Assembly (NCBI RefSeq): GCF_902499045.1
Contig: NZ_CABVPL010000025.1
Span: 1 to 64,000, forward strand
DNA length: 64,000 nucleotides
DNA from: Burkholderia latens
Lineage (GTDB): Bacteria; Pseudomonadota; Gammaproteobacteria; Burkholderiales; Burkholderiaceae
Direction of reading: 5' to 3'
The notes under the pieces are model-generated. The model searched no databases and was not told where the DNA came from. It was given only the letters and a program-made list of their open reading frames with translations. How positions within the stretch are numbered: position 1 is the first letter of the stretch; each line of letters opens with the position of its first letter. Both the position numbers and the translations under genes were made by a program. Below are positions 23,026 through 33,259 of this stretch, in pieces.

Positions 23026-25863
23026 TCAAGCAGCGCTCCGGATTTCGCCGTTTTCAAACAGGTTCGAGAAGCAGCGGCCGCACAGCGTCGGGTGATCGGC
23101 ATGCGCGCCGACATCCTCGCGGTAGTGCCAGCAGCGTTCGCACTTCTGGTACTTCGACGCGGCCACGTCGACGCTTTCGTGCGCTTCGTCGTCGACCTTC
23201 ACGACGGTTGCCGCCGACGTGATCAGCACGAACTTCAGGTCGTCGCCCAGGCTCGCCAGCGCGTCGTAGCGCGCGCCGCTCGCATGCACGGCCACTTCGG
23301 CCTGCAGCGACGAACCGATGCGGTTCGCGGTGCGCGCTTCCTCGAGCGCCTTCGTCACGTTGCCGCGGACTTCGCGCAGCAGCGCCCACTTGTCGATCAG
23401 CGCGGCCGAGCCCGCGACTTCCGGATACGCGTAGTAGGTTTCCGTGAACACGGTGTCGCTGGCCGGCTGGAACACCTTCCACGCTTCTTCCGCGGTGAAC
23501 GACAGGAACGGCGCGAGCACGCGCAGCAGCCCTTGCGTCAGGTGGTACAGCGCGGTTTGCGCGGAGCGGCGCGCGCGCGAATCGGGCGCGCTCGTGTACA
23601 GGCGGTCCTTCAGCACGTCGAGATAGAAGCCGCCGAGATCTTCCGAGCAGTACGTCTGCAGCTTCGCGACGACCGGGTGGAACTCGTACTTTTCGTAGTG
23701 GCCGAGCAGTTCCGTCTGCAGTTGCGCGGAGAACGCGACCGCGTAACGATCGATCTCGAGCCATTCGTCGACCGGCACCGCGTGCTGCGCGAAGTCGAAG
23801 TCCGACAGGTTCGCGAGCAGGAAGCGCAACGTGTTGCGGATGCGGCGATAGCCTTCCGTCACGCGCTTCAGGATTTCCTCGGAGATCGCGAGTTCGCCCG
23901 AATAGTCGGTCGACGCGATCCACAGGCGGATGATTTCCGCGCCGAGGCGGTTCGCGACTTCATGCGGGTCGATGCCGTTGCCGAGCGACTTGCTCATCTT
24001 GCGGCCTTCGCCGTCGACCGTGAAGCCGTGCGTGAGCAGGCCCTTGTACGGCGCGCGGCCGTCGAGCATCGATGCGGTGAGCAGCGACGAGTGGAACCAC
24101 CCGCGGTGCTGGTCCGAGCCTTCGAGGTACAGGTCGGCCGGGAACTGCAGCTGATCCTTGTGCGAGCCGCGCAGCACGTGCCAGTGCGTCGTGCCCGAGT
24201 CGAACCACACGTCGAGCGTGTCGCGGTTCTTTTCGTACAGGTTCGCGTCGTCGCCGATCAGCTCACGCGGGTCGAGCGACTGCCACGCCTCGATGCCGGA
24301 CTGCTCGACGCGCTTCGCGACTTCCTCGAGCAGCTCGAGCGTGCGCGGGTGCAGCTCGCCGGTTTCCTTGTGCACGAAGAACGCCATCGGCACGCCCCAC
24401 TGGCGCTGGCGCGACAGCGTCCAGTCCGGACGGTTCGCGATCATGCTGAACAGGCGCTGCTTGCCCCACGACGGGTAGAACGCGGTTGCGTCGACGCCCT
24501 CGAGCGCCGTTTCGCGCAGCGTCTTGCCGCCGTCGCGCGGCGTCACGTCCATGCCGGCGAACCACTGCGACGTCGCGCGGTAGATGATCGGCGTCTTGTG
24601 GCGCCAGCAGTGCATGTAGCTGTGCGTGTACTTCTCGCTGCGCAGCAGCGAGCCGGCCGCGTCCAGCGCGTCGACGATCTTCGGGTTCGCATCCCAGATC
24701 GACAGGCCGCCGAACAGCGGCAGCGATTCGATGTAGCGGCCGTCGCCCATCACCGGATTGATGATGTCCGAGTCGGTCATCCCGTGCGCCTTGCAGGACA
24801 TGAAGTCTTCGATACCGTACGCGGGCGACGAGTGCACGACGCCGGTACCGGTGTCGGTCGTCACGTAGTCGCCGAGATAGACGGGCGCGGTGCGCTGGAA
24901 GCCGGGGTGGGCCGATGCGAGCGGATGGTGGAAGCGCAGGTTCGCGAGCTTCACGCCCGGCGCGGTCGCGACGACGCGGCCGGTCAGCTTGAAGTCGGCC
25001 ATGCACGCTTCGACGCGTTCTTCCGCGATGATCAGCAGCCCGCGCTCGGTGTCGACCAGCGCGTACACGATTTCCGGGTGGAGGTTCAGCGCCTGGTTGG
25101 CGGGAATCGTCCACGGCGTGGTGGTCCAGATCACGATGCCGCCGTCGGCGCGCGGCAGCGCCGGCAGGCCGAACGCCTGTGCGGTCTTTTCCGGCTCCGC
25201 GAACGCGAACATCACGTCGATCGTCGGGTCGGTGCGGTCCTTGTACTCGACTTCCGCCTCGGCCAGCGCCGAGCCGCAGTCGAAGCACCAGTTCACCGGC
25301 TTCAGCCCGCGATACACGTAGCCCTTCTCGATGATCTTGCCGAGCGCGCGGATCTCTTCCGCCTCGTTCACGAAGTTCATCGTCTTGTACGGGTTCGCCC
25401 AGTCGCCGAGCACGCCGAGGCGCTTGAAGCCGACCTTCTGCTTCTCGATCTGCTCGGTCGCGTACGCGCGCGCCTTGCTCATCACTTCGGCGGCCGGCAG
25501 CGACTTGCCGAACTGCTTCTCGATCTGGATCTCGATCGGCATCCCGTGGCAATCCCAGCCCGGCACGTACGGCGCGTCGAAGCCGGCCATGTTGCGCGAC
25601 TTGACGACGATGTCCTTCAGGATCTTGTTGACCGCGTGACCGAGGTGGATGTCGCCGTTCGCATACGGCGGGCCGTCGTGCAGGATGAACTTCGGCCGGC
25701 CCTTGCTGGCCGCGCGGATCTTTTCGTAGATGCCGCGCTCTTCCCACTCCTTCACCCACTGCGGCTCGCGCTTGGGCAGGTCGCCGCGCATCGGGAACGG
25801 CGTGTCGAGCAGGTTGACCGGATACTTCGCCTGCGGTTTCGAATCGGCTTTCTTGTTGCTCAT
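23026..25863 (-). CDS. ileS: Isoleucyl-tRNA synthetase
   Basis: Charges tRNA-Ile; 945 residues, the usual length of the bacterial type. The class I signature is HLGH at 73-76 (in [16 protein letters not shown]), and KMSKS follows in the catalytic domain. An editing (CP1) domain lies between them. The C-terminal 38 residues carry a four-cysteine zinc site, CERC...CGRC. The ATG at 25863 begins [25 protein letters not shown]. It precedes lspA by 2 nt and follows ribF by about 100 nt, all on the minus strand. A 929-residue ORF on the other strand is its shadow. Confidence 0.98.
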   Translation of the reverse strand: MSNKKADSKPQAKYPVNLLDTPFPMRGDLPKREPQWVKEWEERGIYEKIRAASKGRPKFILHDGPPYANGDIHLGHAVNKILKDIVVKSRNMAGFDAPYVPGWDCHGMPIEIQIEKQFGKSLPAAEVMSKARAYATEQIEKQKVGFKRLGVLGDWANPYKTMNFVNEAEEIRALGKIIEKGYVYRGLKPVNWCFDCGSALAEAEVEYKDRTDPTIDVMFAFAEPEKTAQAFGLPALPRADGGIVIWTTTPWTIPANQALNLHPEIVYALVDTERGLLIIAEERVEACMADFKLTGRVVATAPGVKLANLRFHHPLASAHPGFQRTAPVYLGDYVTTDTGTGVVHSSPAYGIEDFMSCKAHGMTDSDIINPVMGDGRYIESLPLFGGLSIWDANPKIVDALDAAGSLLRSEKYTHSYMHCWRHKTPIIYRATSQWFAGMDVTPRDGGKTLRETALEGVDATAFYPSWGKQRLFSMIANRPDWTLSRQRQWGVPMAFFVHKETGELHPRTLELLEEVAKRVEQSGIEAWQSLDPRELIGDDANLYEKNRDTLDVWFDSGTTHWHVLRGSHKDQLQFPADLYLEGSDQHRGWFHSSLLTASMLDGRAPYKGLLTHGFTVDGEGRKMSKSLGNGIDPHEVANRLGAEIIRLWIASTDYSGELAISEEILKRVTEGYRRIRNTLRFLLANLSDFDFAQHAVPVDEWLEIDRYAVAFSAQLQTELLGHYEKYEFHPVVAKLQTYCSEDLGGFYLDVLKDRLYTSAPDSRARRSAQTALYHLTQGLLRVLAPFLSFTAEEAWKVFQPASDTVFTETYYAYPEVAGSAALIDKWALLREVRGNVTKALEEARTANRIGSSLQAEVAVHASGARYDALASLGDDLKFVLITSAATVVKVDDEAHESVDVAASKYQKCERCWHYREDVGAHADHPTLCGRCFSNLFENGEIRSAA

Positions 25864-25965
25864 GATGGGATCGCTATCTAAATCGGGGGACGCTCGTGCG
25901 TCGTGAATCGGGGATGCGCGCGCGTCGGCGGCGCGAGGGGGCGGCGCGGCGCGGCGCCGGCCGGA

Positions 25966-26958
25966 TCAGCTAATTCGGTCGGTTGCCGACGTCGCGAAGC
26001 CGGTCGCGCGGCTGCCCGGCGCGCGGTCGCGCTCGGCGAAGTACGCGCGCGCATTCGCGACGTCGAGCGCGATCGCGCGCGACAGCGCCTCGAGATCGTC
26101 GAACTTCGCCTCGTCGCGCAGCTTCTTCAGGAATTCGACGCGGATCAGCTTGCCGTATGCGTCGCCGTGCCAGTCGAGCAGGTGGACTTCGAGCAGCACA
26201 CGGCCGGAATCGTCGACGGTCGGGCGCAGCCCGAGGCTTGCGACGCCGGGCAGCGGCGCGGGCCCGAGGCCGTGCACCTGCACGACGAAGATGCCCGCGA
26301 GCGCCGGCCGCTTGTGCGCGATCGGCAGGTTCAGCGTCGGAAAACCGAGGTCGCGGCCGAGCTTGAGCCCGTGCGCGACGTGGCCGCTGATCAGGTAGCC
26401 GTGGCCGAGCGCCTGCGCGGCCGCGTCGAGATCGCCCGCGGCGAGCGACGCGCGCACGCCGGAGCTCGAAATGCGCGTGCCGTCGCTGCCGGCGACCGTG
26501 CCCATCTGCTCGACTTCGAAGCCGTACTGTTCGCCGGCCGCCTTCAGCGTGTCGAACGTGCCCGCGCGCTTCGCGCCGTAGCAGAAATCGTCGCCGACCA
26601 TCATCCAGCGCGTGTGCAGCCCGTTCACCAGCGTGCGTTCGACGAACGCCTGCGGCGACTGGCTCGCGAACGTGTGGTTGAAGTGCTCGACGACGACGCG
26701 ATCGACGCCGTGGTCGCGCAGTGCCTCGAGCTTGTCGCGCAGCATCGCGATCCGCGGCGGTGCGCCGGCCGGGTTGAAGAATTCGCGCGGGTGCGGCTCG
26801 AACGTCATCACGCACACGGGCAGGCCGCGTGCGTCCGCTGCCGCGCGCACGCGCGCGAGCAGGGCCTGGTGGCCGCGATGGACACCGTCGAAGTTGCCGA
26901 TCGTCAGCGCGCACGGCGCGCGGCTCTCGGCGTTGGGCAGGCCGCGGAAGACTTTCAC
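25966..26958 (-). CDS. ribF: Bifunctional riboflavin kinase / FAD synthetase
   Basis: Makes FMN from riboflavin and then FAD. 330 residues. The N-terminal adenylyltransferase part has LTIGNFDGVHRGHQALL (with the HxGH-like signature), FEPHPREFF and GDDFCYG; the C-terminal kinase part has GRDLGFPTLNLP and the EVHLLDWHGDAYG block. I placed the start at GTG 26958 (xKVFRGLPNAES), matching the family N-terminus; no strong ribosome site is seen and the ORF could be read 15 residues longer. It heads the ribF-ileS-lspA-coaBC-dut direction and is divergent from purN with 123 nt between. Confidence 0.95.
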   Translation of the reverse strand: MKVFRGLPNAESRAPCALTIGNFDGVHRGHQALLARVRAAADARGLPVCVMTFEPHPREFFNPAGAPPRIAMLRDKLEALRDHGVDRVVVEHFNHTFASQSPQAFVERTLVNGLHTRWMMVGDDFCYGAKRAGTFDTLKAAGEQYGFEVEQMGTVAGSDGTRISSSGVRASLAAGDLDAAAQALGHGYLISGHVAHGLKLGRDLGFPTLNLPIAHKRPALAGIFVVQVHGLGPAPLPGVASLGLRPTVDDSGRVLLEVHLLDWHGDAYGKLIRVEFLKKLRDEAKFDDLEALSRAIALDVANARAYFAERDRAPGSRATGFATSATDRIS

Positions 26959-27081
26959 GATAGCGGATGCAGCGTCGGGGGAATGGGCGGTGGGATGCCG
27001 CAAAGCAGAAGATTATAAACGTTCGGGCGGCCCGGCGGCCGAGAAGGCGGGAAACGCGGGGGCGAATGGTAAAATTCGCGG

Positions 27082-27744
27082 ATGAAAAAACTCGTGATCC
27101 TGATTTCCGGTCGCGGCAGCAACATGGAGGCCATCGTCCGCGCGTGCGCGCAGGAACGCTGGCCGGCCGAGGTCGCCGCCGTGATCGCCAACCGGCCGGA
27201 CGCGGCCGGCCTGGCTTTTGCCGCGTCGCACGGGGTGGCGACCGCGGTGGTCGACCATCGCGCGTTCGATGGCCGCGACAGCTTCGACGCGGCGCTCGCT
27301 GCCGAGATCGACCGCTTCGCGCCCGACCTCGTCGTGCTCGCCGGCTTCATGCGCATCCTCACGCCCGAATTCGTCAGACGATATGAGGGCCGGTTGCTGA
27401 ACATCCACCCGTCGCTGCTGCCGAGCTTCAAGGGCATCCACACGCACCAGCAGGCGCTGGATGCCGGCGTCGCGCTGCATGGTGCGAGCGTGCATTTCGT
27501 GATCCCCGAACTCGACAGCGGCGCGATCGTCGCGCAGGGCGCGGTGCCCGTGTGCGCGGGCGACGACGCGGCCGCGCTCGCGCGGCGCGTGCTGACGGTC
27601 GAGCACGTGCTGTATCCGCGTGCGGTGCGCTGGTTCGTCGAAGGGCGTCTGCGCCTCGAGAACGGCCGCGCAGTGGTCGCGCCGGAAGAGGCGCGCTGGA
27701 TTTTCGCGGATCAACCGCAAACCGAAACGAACGAGGGCGTATGA
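27082..27744 (+). CDS. purN: Phosphoribosylglycinamide formyltransferase
   Basis: Third step of purine synthesis: transfers a formyl group from 10-formyl-THF to GAR. 220 residues. The phosphate loop is ISGRGSNM at 8-15. The catalytic triad is visible as Asn107 and His109 (NIHPSLLPSF) and Asp145 (ELDSG). Its stop overlaps the start of the next gene (ATGA), so both are probably coupled. Confidence 0.97.
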   Translation: MKKLVILISGRGSNMEAIVRACAQERWPAEVAAVIANRPDAAGLAFAASHGVATAVVDHRAFDGRDSFDAALAAEIDRFAPDLVVLAGFMRILTPEFVRRYEGRLLNIHPSLLPSFKGIHTHQQALDAGVALHGASVHFVIPELDSGAIVAQGAVPVCAGDDAAALARRVLTVEHVLYPRAVRWFVEGRLRLENGRAVVAPEEARWIFADQPQTETNEGV

Positions 27745-29003
27745 AGCTGCACGGATTCCTGATTGGCCAGACCGAAACCCTGCTCGCCGAGGTGCTGAAG
27801 TTCGCCGGCCCCGCCGACGCGACGACGAGCCGGTTCTTCCGCGCGCATCCGAAGCTGGGCCACGCGGAGCGCGGCGTGATCGCCGAGGCGGTGTTCGCGG
27901 TGCTGCGCAGGAAGATGGAGTTTTCGCACCTCGCGGAGAGCGGCACGGGCAGCCCCGCGCGGCGCCTGACGCTGCTCGGGCTGATGCAGACGGTCGGCCG
28001 CAACGCGCTGAAGCCGTTCGTCTCCGATACCGAAGCCGCGTGGCTCGAGCACGTGTCGAAGATCGATCCGGCGAGCCTGCCGGTGCGCGTGCGCACGAAC
28101 CTGCCCGACTGGATCTACCAGGCGCTGTCGGCCCGGTTCGACGCCGAGGAGCTCGCGCAGCTCGCCGCCGCGCTGAACTATCCGGCGCCGCTCGATCTGC
28201 GCGCGAACGTGCAGAAGGCGACGCGCGACCAGGTGATCGACGCGCTGCGCGCCAACGGCATCGACGCGGGCGAGACGCCGTTCGCGCCGAACGGCGTGCG
28301 CGTGGTCGGCAAGCCGGCGCTCACGCGCCTGAAGCTGTTCGAGGAAGGCCAGATCGAGGTGCAGGACGAGGGCAGCCAGCTGCTGTGCTCGCTGGTCGCG
28401 CCGCGCCGCGGCGAGATGGTCGTCGATTTCTGCGCGGGCGCCGGCGGCAAGACGCTCGCGCTCGGCGCGATGATGCGCTCGACCGGGCGCCTGTACGCGT
28501 TCGACGTCTCCGAAAAGCGGCTCGCGAAGCTCAAGCCGCGCTTGGCGCGCAGCGGGCTGTCGAACGTGAACCCGGTGCTGATCGACAGCGAGCACGACGC
28601 GAAGATCAAGCGGCTCGCCGGCAAGATCGACCGCGTGCTGGTCGACGCGCCGTGCAGCGGCCTCGGCACGCTGCGCCGCAACCCCGACCTGAAGTGGCGC
28701 CAGACGCGCACGTCGATCGACGAGCTCGCGCCGAAGCAGGCGTCGATCCTCGCGAGCGCCGCGCGGCTCGTGAAGAAGGGCGGCCGGCTCGTGTACGCGA
28801 CCTGCAGCGTGCTCGACGCGGAGAACGAGGCGATCGTCGCGCAGTTCCTCGCCGATCACCCGGACTTCGTGCTGGTGCCCGCGCAGAAAGTGCTGGCCGA
28901 CCAGCGCATCGAACTCGAGACCGGCGACTACCTGTCGCTGTGGCCGCACCGTCACGCAACCGACGGCTTCTTCGCCGCGGTGCTCGAGCGGCGCGCGCAG
29001 TAA
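27741..29003 (+). CDS. RsmB/NOP-family rRNA (cytosine-C5) methyltransferase
   Basis: A 420-residue SAM-dependent RNA methyltransferase. The SAM-binding motif is VVDFCAGAGGKTLALGA; catalytic elements are DAPCSGLGTLRRNPDLKW (motif IV, PCSG) and YATCSVL (motif VI, with the nucleophilic Cys). An N-terminal helical part of about 130 residues (FFRAHPKLGHAERGVIAEAVFAVLRR) resembles the NusB-like domain of RsmB. It is shorter than typical RsmB, and another copy usually carries that name, so the exact target base is open. It starts inside the purN stop and is followed after 18 nt by the MscS gene. Confidence 0.9.
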   Translation: MKLHGFLIGQTETLLAEVLKFAGPADATTSRFFRAHPKLGHAERGVIAEAVFAVLRRKMEFSHLAESGTGSPARRLTLLGLMQTVGRNALKPFVSDTEAAWLEHVSKIDPASLPVRVRTNLPDWIYQALSARFDAEELAQLAAALNYPAPLDLRANVQKATRDQVIDALRANGIDAGETPFAPNGVRVVGKPALTRLKLFEEGQIEVQDEGSQLLCSLVAPRRGEMVVDFCAGAGGKTLALGAMMRSTGRLYAFDVSEKRLAKLKPRLARSGLSNVNPVLIDSEHDAKIKRLAGKIDRVLVDAPCSGLGTLRRNPDLKWRQTRTSIDELAPKQASILASAARLVKKGGRLVYATCSVLDAENEAIVAQFLADHPDFVLVPAQKVLADQRIELETGDYLSLWPHRHATDGFFAAVLERRAQ

Positions 29004-29021
29004 CGGCAGTCGGGACGGACG

Positions 29022-30416
29022 ATGGAGAATCTGCAGAGCCGCCTGCTGTCGCACCGGCTGGCATCGGTGATCCGCGATTTCCACCAGCCGGTGATGATCT
29101 GGCAGGCGGCGATCCTCGTCGGCGCGCTGGGCATCGCATGGGTGGTCGCGCGCTTCGTCCATGGCCGCATCGACGCGCGCCGCCGGGCGGCCGGCCGCGC
29201 GCCCGGCGCGGGTGCGCAAAGCCTGAAGCGCGCATTGTTTCCGCTGTTCGGCGGCGTCTTCGTCGGGATCGCGCAGCTCGCGTTCGAGCCGTTCATGTCG
29301 ACGTCGCTGCTGCTGCTCGCGCTCGTGCCGTTGTTCGGCATCGGGCTGATCTACGTGCTGTTCTTCTTTGCGCGGCGCGTATTCGCGCGCGACGGGCACA
29401 CGCACGCGTGGCTGTCGATCGTCGAGAAGATCGTGTCGACCGTCGTGTGGGTTGCGATGGTGCTGACCGTGCTCGGCATCCAGCGCGACGTGCTCGGCTG
29501 GCTCGACAGCGTGCAGTTTCGCGTCGCCAATGCGCACCTGACGCTGCTGTCGGTGATTTCCGGCGCATTGTGGGTGTGCGTGACGCTGATGGTCGCGATG
29601 TGGCTCGGCTCGGTGCTCGAAGAGCGCCTGACGCGCGCCACCACGCTCGACGCGAACCTGAAGGTCGTGCTGTCGCGCGTTGGCCGCGCGTTGCTGGTGT
29701 TCGCGGCGATCCTGATCGGACTGTCGCTCGTCGGCATCGACGTGACGGTGCTCGGCGTGTTCGGCGGCGCGGTAGGCGTCGGCCTCGGGTTCGGGCTGCA
29801 GAAGATCGCGAGCAACTACGTGTCGGGCTTCATCATCCTGCTCGACCGCTCGCTGCGGCTCGGCGACGCGATCAGCGTCGGCGGGCTGCAGGGCGTCGTC
29901 ACGCAGATTCGCACGCGCTACACGGTCGTGCGCGGCCTCGACGGCAACGAGACGCTGATTCCGAACGAGAAGCTGATCACCGACGTCGTGCAGAACCAGT
30001 CGTCGTACCTGACGCGCGGCTACGCGAAGGCCGCGGTGCAGGTCGCCTATACCAGCGACGTCGAGCAGGCACTCGCATTGCTTGCGCAGGCTGCGAACGG
30101 CGTGCCGCGCGTGCTGGAGGACCCGGCGCCGACGCCGTACCTCGTCGGTTTCGGCGCGGACGGCATCGACCTCGAACTGGGTTTCTGGATCGAGGACGCG
30201 GCGAAGGGCACGTCGGGCGTGCGCTCGGCGGTGAACCGCAACATCTGGCGCCTTTTCAGCGAGCACGGGATCTCGATCCCGTTCCCGCAGCGCGAAGTGC
30301 GCGTGGTCGGCTTGCCGGAGGGTTTCGCCGCGACCGGCGTGGTGGCCGACGGCGTGCCGGTGGCCGGCGACGGCGGCGACGGCGGCGACGTGGCGGGTCG
30401 GGCATCGGCCGCGTAG
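29022..30416 (+). CDS. MscS-family mechanosensitive ion channel
   Basis: A 464-residue inner-membrane channel that opens under membrane tension to release solutes. Five to six membrane segments occupy residues about 20-270. The pore-lining segment is visible as a Gly/Ala-rich run, VFGGAVGVGLGFGLQKIASNYVSGF, then the conserved beta domain LLDRSLRLGDAISVGGLQGVV and IPNEKLITDVVQN. A soluble C-terminal domain and a Gly/Asp-rich tail (GDGGDGGDV) follow. It shares a direction with purN and the methyltransferase and may be cotranscribed. Confidence 0.93.
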   Translation: MENLQSRLLSHRLASVIRDFHQPVMIWQAAILVGALGIAWVVARFVHGRIDARRRAAGRAPGAGAQSLKRALFPLFGGVFVGIAQLAFEPFMSTSLLLLALVPLFGIGLIYVLFFFARRVFARDGHTHAWLSIVEKIVSTVVWVAMVLTVLGIQRDVLGWLDSVQFRVANAHLTLLSVISGALWVCVTLMVAMWLGSVLEERLTRATTLDANLKVVLSRVGRALLVFAAILIGLSLVGIDVTVLGVFGGAVGVGLGFGLQKIASNYVSGFIILLDRSLRLGDAISVGGLQGVVTQIRTRYTVVRGLDGNETLIPNEKLITDVVQNQSSYLTRGYAKAAVQVAYTSDVEQALALLAQAANGVPRVLEDPAPTPYLVGFGADGIDLELGFWIEDAAKGTSGVRSAVNRNIWRLFSEHGISIPFPQREVRVVGLPEGFAATGVVADGVPVAGDGGDGGDVAGRASAA

Positions 30417-30666
30417 CGGCGGCGGTGCCGGCGCGAGCGGTTCGGCGGGTCGAGCGGTCAAACTGTGCGGCATTGGGCGGGCACGCGCGGATCTGGAGCC
30501 TTTCCCGGTCCGCGGATGGACTCGCCGCGTTGCGTCAAGACAAGGAAATATTCATTTTTTACAAAGACTTGGAACGGTTGAAGTAAAATTGCGGTCTACA
30601 CGCGGTATGCTTTCATTTTTATGACGTCGGCCTGCGCCGGCGTCGCTCTCACCACAGGTAACTGCC

Positions 30667-31863
30667 TTGTTGAATTCTCTGCTCGATTTTCTTTCCCACG
30701 GGCTTCTGCGTTTTTCGTGGTGGCAGGTCGCGCTGTTCGCGCTGGCCGTCACGCACGTCACGATCATCGGCGTGACGGTCTATCTGCACCGCTGCCAGGC
30801 GCACCGCGCGCTGGAGCTGCATCCGATCGCGAGCCACTTCTTCCGTGCATGGCTGTGGATGACGACCGGCATGCTCACCGGCCAGTGGGCCGCGATCCAT
30901 CGCAAGCACCACGCGAAGTGCGAGACCGAGGAAGATCCGCACAGCCCGCAGACGCGCGGCATCTGGAAGGTGTTCCTCGAAGGCGCCGAGCTGTATCGCG
31001 CGGAAGCGAAAAACGAGGAAACGATGCGCAAGTTCAGCCACGGCACGCCGAATGACTGGATCGAGCGCAACGTGTACTCGAAGTACCCGATTCTCGGCGT
31101 CAGCCTGATGATGGTGATCGACGTCGCGCTGTTCGGCGTGCTCGGCCTCACCGTGTGGGCCGTGCAGATGGTCTGGATTCCGTTCTGGGCCGCGGGTGTC
31201 GTGAACGGTTTCGGCCACTTCTGGGGCTACCGCAACTTCAACTCGGCCGATGCGAGCACGAACCTGTTCCCGTGGGGCATCGTGATCGGCGGCGAAGAGC
31301 TGCACAACAATCACCACACGTTCGCGACGTCCGCGAAGCTGTCGAACAAGTGGTACGAGTTCGATATCGGCTGGATGTATATCCGCATCATGTCGGCGTT
31401 CGGCCTTGCGAAGGTGAAGAAGGTTGCACCGACGCCGCGTCTGAACAAGCCGAAGACGGTGCTCGACCAGGAAACGCTGCAGGCCGTGCTGTCGAACCGC
31501 TACGAAGTGATGGCGCGCTACGGCAAGGCCGTGAAGCGTGCGTACCGCCAGGAGCTCGCGCATCTGAAGGAGCTCGGTTCGAGCGAGAAGTACCAGCTGA
31601 TGCGCAGCGCGCGCAAGTGGTTCCACAAGGATGCCGACGGCCTCGACGAGCCGCAGAAGAAGCTGCTGCCCGAGATCTTCGCGAACAGCCAGAAGCTCCA
31701 TACGTACTTCCAGCTGCGCCAGGATCTGGCCGCGATCTGGGATCGTTCGACCGCGTCGCGCGAACAGCTGCTCGCGCAATTGCAGGATTGGTGCCATCGC
31801 GCGGAACAAAGCGGCATCAAGGCGTTGCAGGAATTTGCGATGCGCCTGCGCCGCTACGCCTGA
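30667..31863 (+). CDS. Membrane fatty-acid desaturase
   Basis: A 398-residue di-iron desaturase of the acyl-CoA/phospholipid delta-9 type, introducing a double bond into membrane fatty acids. The three histidine boxes are HRCQAHR (41-47), HRKHH (78-82) and HNNHH (213-217), with a further His in NGFGHFWGYRNF. The C-terminal 150 residues are helical and charged. The start is a TTG at 30667 (or the adjoining TTG at 30670) behind AGGTAA; no ATG lies nearby in frame upstream of the conserved part. TTGGAA and TAAAAT upstream (about 30570-30590) may be a promoter. It has its own terminator. Confidence 0.9.
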   Translation: MLNSLLDFLSHGLLRFSWWQVALFALAVTHVTIIGVTVYLHRCQAHRALELHPIASHFFRAWLWMTTGMLTGQWAAIHRKHHAKCETEEDPHSPQTRGIWKVFLEGAELYRAEAKNEETMRKFSHGTPNDWIERNVYSKYPILGVSLMMVIDVALFGVLGLTVWAVQMVWIPFWAAGVVNGFGHFWGYRNFNSADASTNLFPWGIVIGGEELHNNHHTFATSAKLSNKWYEFDIGWMYIRIMSAFGLAKVKKVAPTPRLNKPKTVLDQETLQAVLSNRYEVMARYGKAVKRAYRQELAHLKELGSSEKYQLMRSARKWFHKDADGLDEPQKKLLPEIFANSQKLHTYFQLRQDLAAIWDRSTASREQLLAQLQDWCHRAEQSGIKALQEFAMRLRRYA

Positions 31864-31892
31864 TTCGAAATCGATTAGAATCTGAGGACGTC

Positions 31893-31920
31893 AAAAACCC
31901 CGCGTTGGCGGGGTTTTTTT
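31893..31920 (+). terminator. Terminator of the desaturase gene
   Basis: AAAAACCCCGC/GCGGGGTTTTTTT with a TTG loop; also palindromic enough to act both ways. Confidence 0.92.
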
Positions 31921-31992
31921 CATTTGGGCGACCGGTTTTTGCATGATGACTGGTGGCGCCGGAACTCGTATGAGGCTTGGGGCGGTGCGGAC

Positions 31993-32109
31993 GTAGCGCG
32001 CTCCGGGCGAGCGATGGGGTGGGGCCGGAGTGAGGAGTAACGCACTCACACGGGGCCGACCGCGAAGCATGGGGCCCAAGTAAGCGCTAAAGCGCTAACT
32101 CGGGCCGAC
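31993..32109. repeat. Chain of three hairpin-forming modules before nadA
   Basis: Three short dyads occur in a row: CGCTC...GAGCG, GTGAG...CTCAC and AGCGCTaaAGCGCT, each bounded by GGGGCC or GGGCCGAC. Modules two and three align as degenerate 40-45 bp direct repeats (ATGGGG...AGTRAG...GGGCCGAC) in which stem sequences change but pairing is kept. It resembles an interspersed intergenic repeat family rather than a unique operator. Confidence 0.5.
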
Positions 32110-32122
32110 AGGAGATATGGAG

Positions 32123-33259
32123 ATGCAATCGACGATCAAATCCGTCGAGTACGACCGGCCGCTTTCGGCAGGAACCGTCTGTGGCGTCGGGCAAGCATGG
32201 GCCAAGGTGCCCGATGCACCGTCCGCCGAAGAACGCGCCGCGCTGAAGGCGCGCATCAAGGCACTGCTCGCACGTGAGAAAGCCGTGCTCGTCGCCCACT
32301 ACTACGTGGATGCCGAGCTGCAGGAACTCGCGGACGAAACCGGCGGCTGTGTCGCCGACTCGCTCGAGATGGCCCGCTTCGGCCGCGACCACGACGCGCA
32401 GACGCTCGTCGTCGCCGGCGTACGCTTCATGGGCGAAACCGCGAAGATCCTCAGCCCCGGCAAACGCGTGCTGATGCCCGATCTCGATGCAACCTGCTCG
32501 CTCGATCTCGGCTGCCCGGCCGACGAATTCTCCGCGTTCTGCGATGCGCATCCGGACCGTACCGTCGTCGTCTACGCGAACACCAGCGCCGCCGTGAAGG
32601 CGCGCGCGGACTGGATGGTCACGTCGTCGATCGGCCTCGAGATCGTCGCCGACCTGCACGCACGCGGCGAGAAGATCATCTGGGCACCCGATCGCCATCT
32701 CGGCAGCTATATCCAGAAGAAAACCGGCGCGGACATGCTGCTGTGGCAAGGCTCGTGTCTCGTCCACGACGAATTCAAGGGCATCGAGCTCGACCTGCTG
32801 CGCGCCGAATACCCGCACGCGAAGGTACTCGTGCACCCCGAGTCGCCGGAAAGCGTCGTCGCGCAGGCCGACGTCGTCGGCTCGACCACGCAGCTGATCG
32901 ATGCGGCCGTGAAGTTCGACGCGACGCATTTCATCGTCGCGACCGACCTCGGCATCCTGCACAAGATGCAACTCGCGGCCCCCGGCAAGACCTTCATCGC
33001 CGCGCCGACCGCCGGCAACAGCGCGACCTGCAAGAGCTGCGCGCACTGCCCGTGGATGGCGATGAACGGCCTCGCGAATCTCGCGGACGTGCTCGAGCGC
33101 GGCCACAACGAGATCTTCGTCGATCCCGCGATCGGCGTGCGTGCGCGCGTGCCGATCGACCGGATGCTCGATTTCGCGGCGGCGCACAAGACGCGCGTGC
33201 AGGCGAGCGGCGACCTGCAGCGCGACCAGCAACTGTTCGCGAACGTGGGGGCTGCATGA
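32123..33259 (+). CDS. nadA: Quinolinate synthase
   Basis: 4Fe-4S enzyme that condenses iminoaspartate with dihydroxyacetone phosphate to quinolinate, in de novo NAD synthesis. 378 residues. Cluster cysteines are candidates in [20 protein letters not shown] and [23 protein letters not shown] near the start is typical. AGGAG lies 8 nt from ATG 32123 but only 2 nt from ATG 32117, so I prefer 32123 ([10 protein letters not shown]). The stop overlaps the nadC start (ATGA). nadB, which makes its substrate, lies just beyond nadC on the other strand. Confidence 0.97.
   Translation: MQSTIKSVEYDRPLSAGTVCGVGQAWAKVPDAPSAEERAALKARIKALLAREKAVLVAHYYVDAELQELADETGGCVADSLEMARFGRDHDAQTLVVAGVRFMGETAKILSPGKRVLMPDLDATCSLDLGCPADEFSAFCDAHPDRTVVVYANTSAAVKARADWMVTSSIGLEIVADLHARGEKIIWAPDRHLGSYIQKKTGADMLLWQGSCLVHDEFKGIELDLLRAEYPHAKVLVHPESPESVVAQADVVGSTTQLIDAAVKFDATHFIVATDLGILHKMQLAAPGKTFIAAPTAGNSATCKSCAHCPWMAMNGLANLADVLERGHNEIFVDPAIGVRARVPIDRMLDFAAAHKTRVQASGDLQRDQQLFANVGAA

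Noticed and set aside
23092-25881. 929-codon plus-strand ORF opposite ileS
   Set aside because: Antisense shadow of ileS; composition almost only Arg, Val, Ala, His and Asp.
27620-30586. 988-codon plus-strand ORF spanning purN, methyltransferase and mscS
   Set aside because: Out-of-frame reading across three certain genes; extremely Arg-rich.
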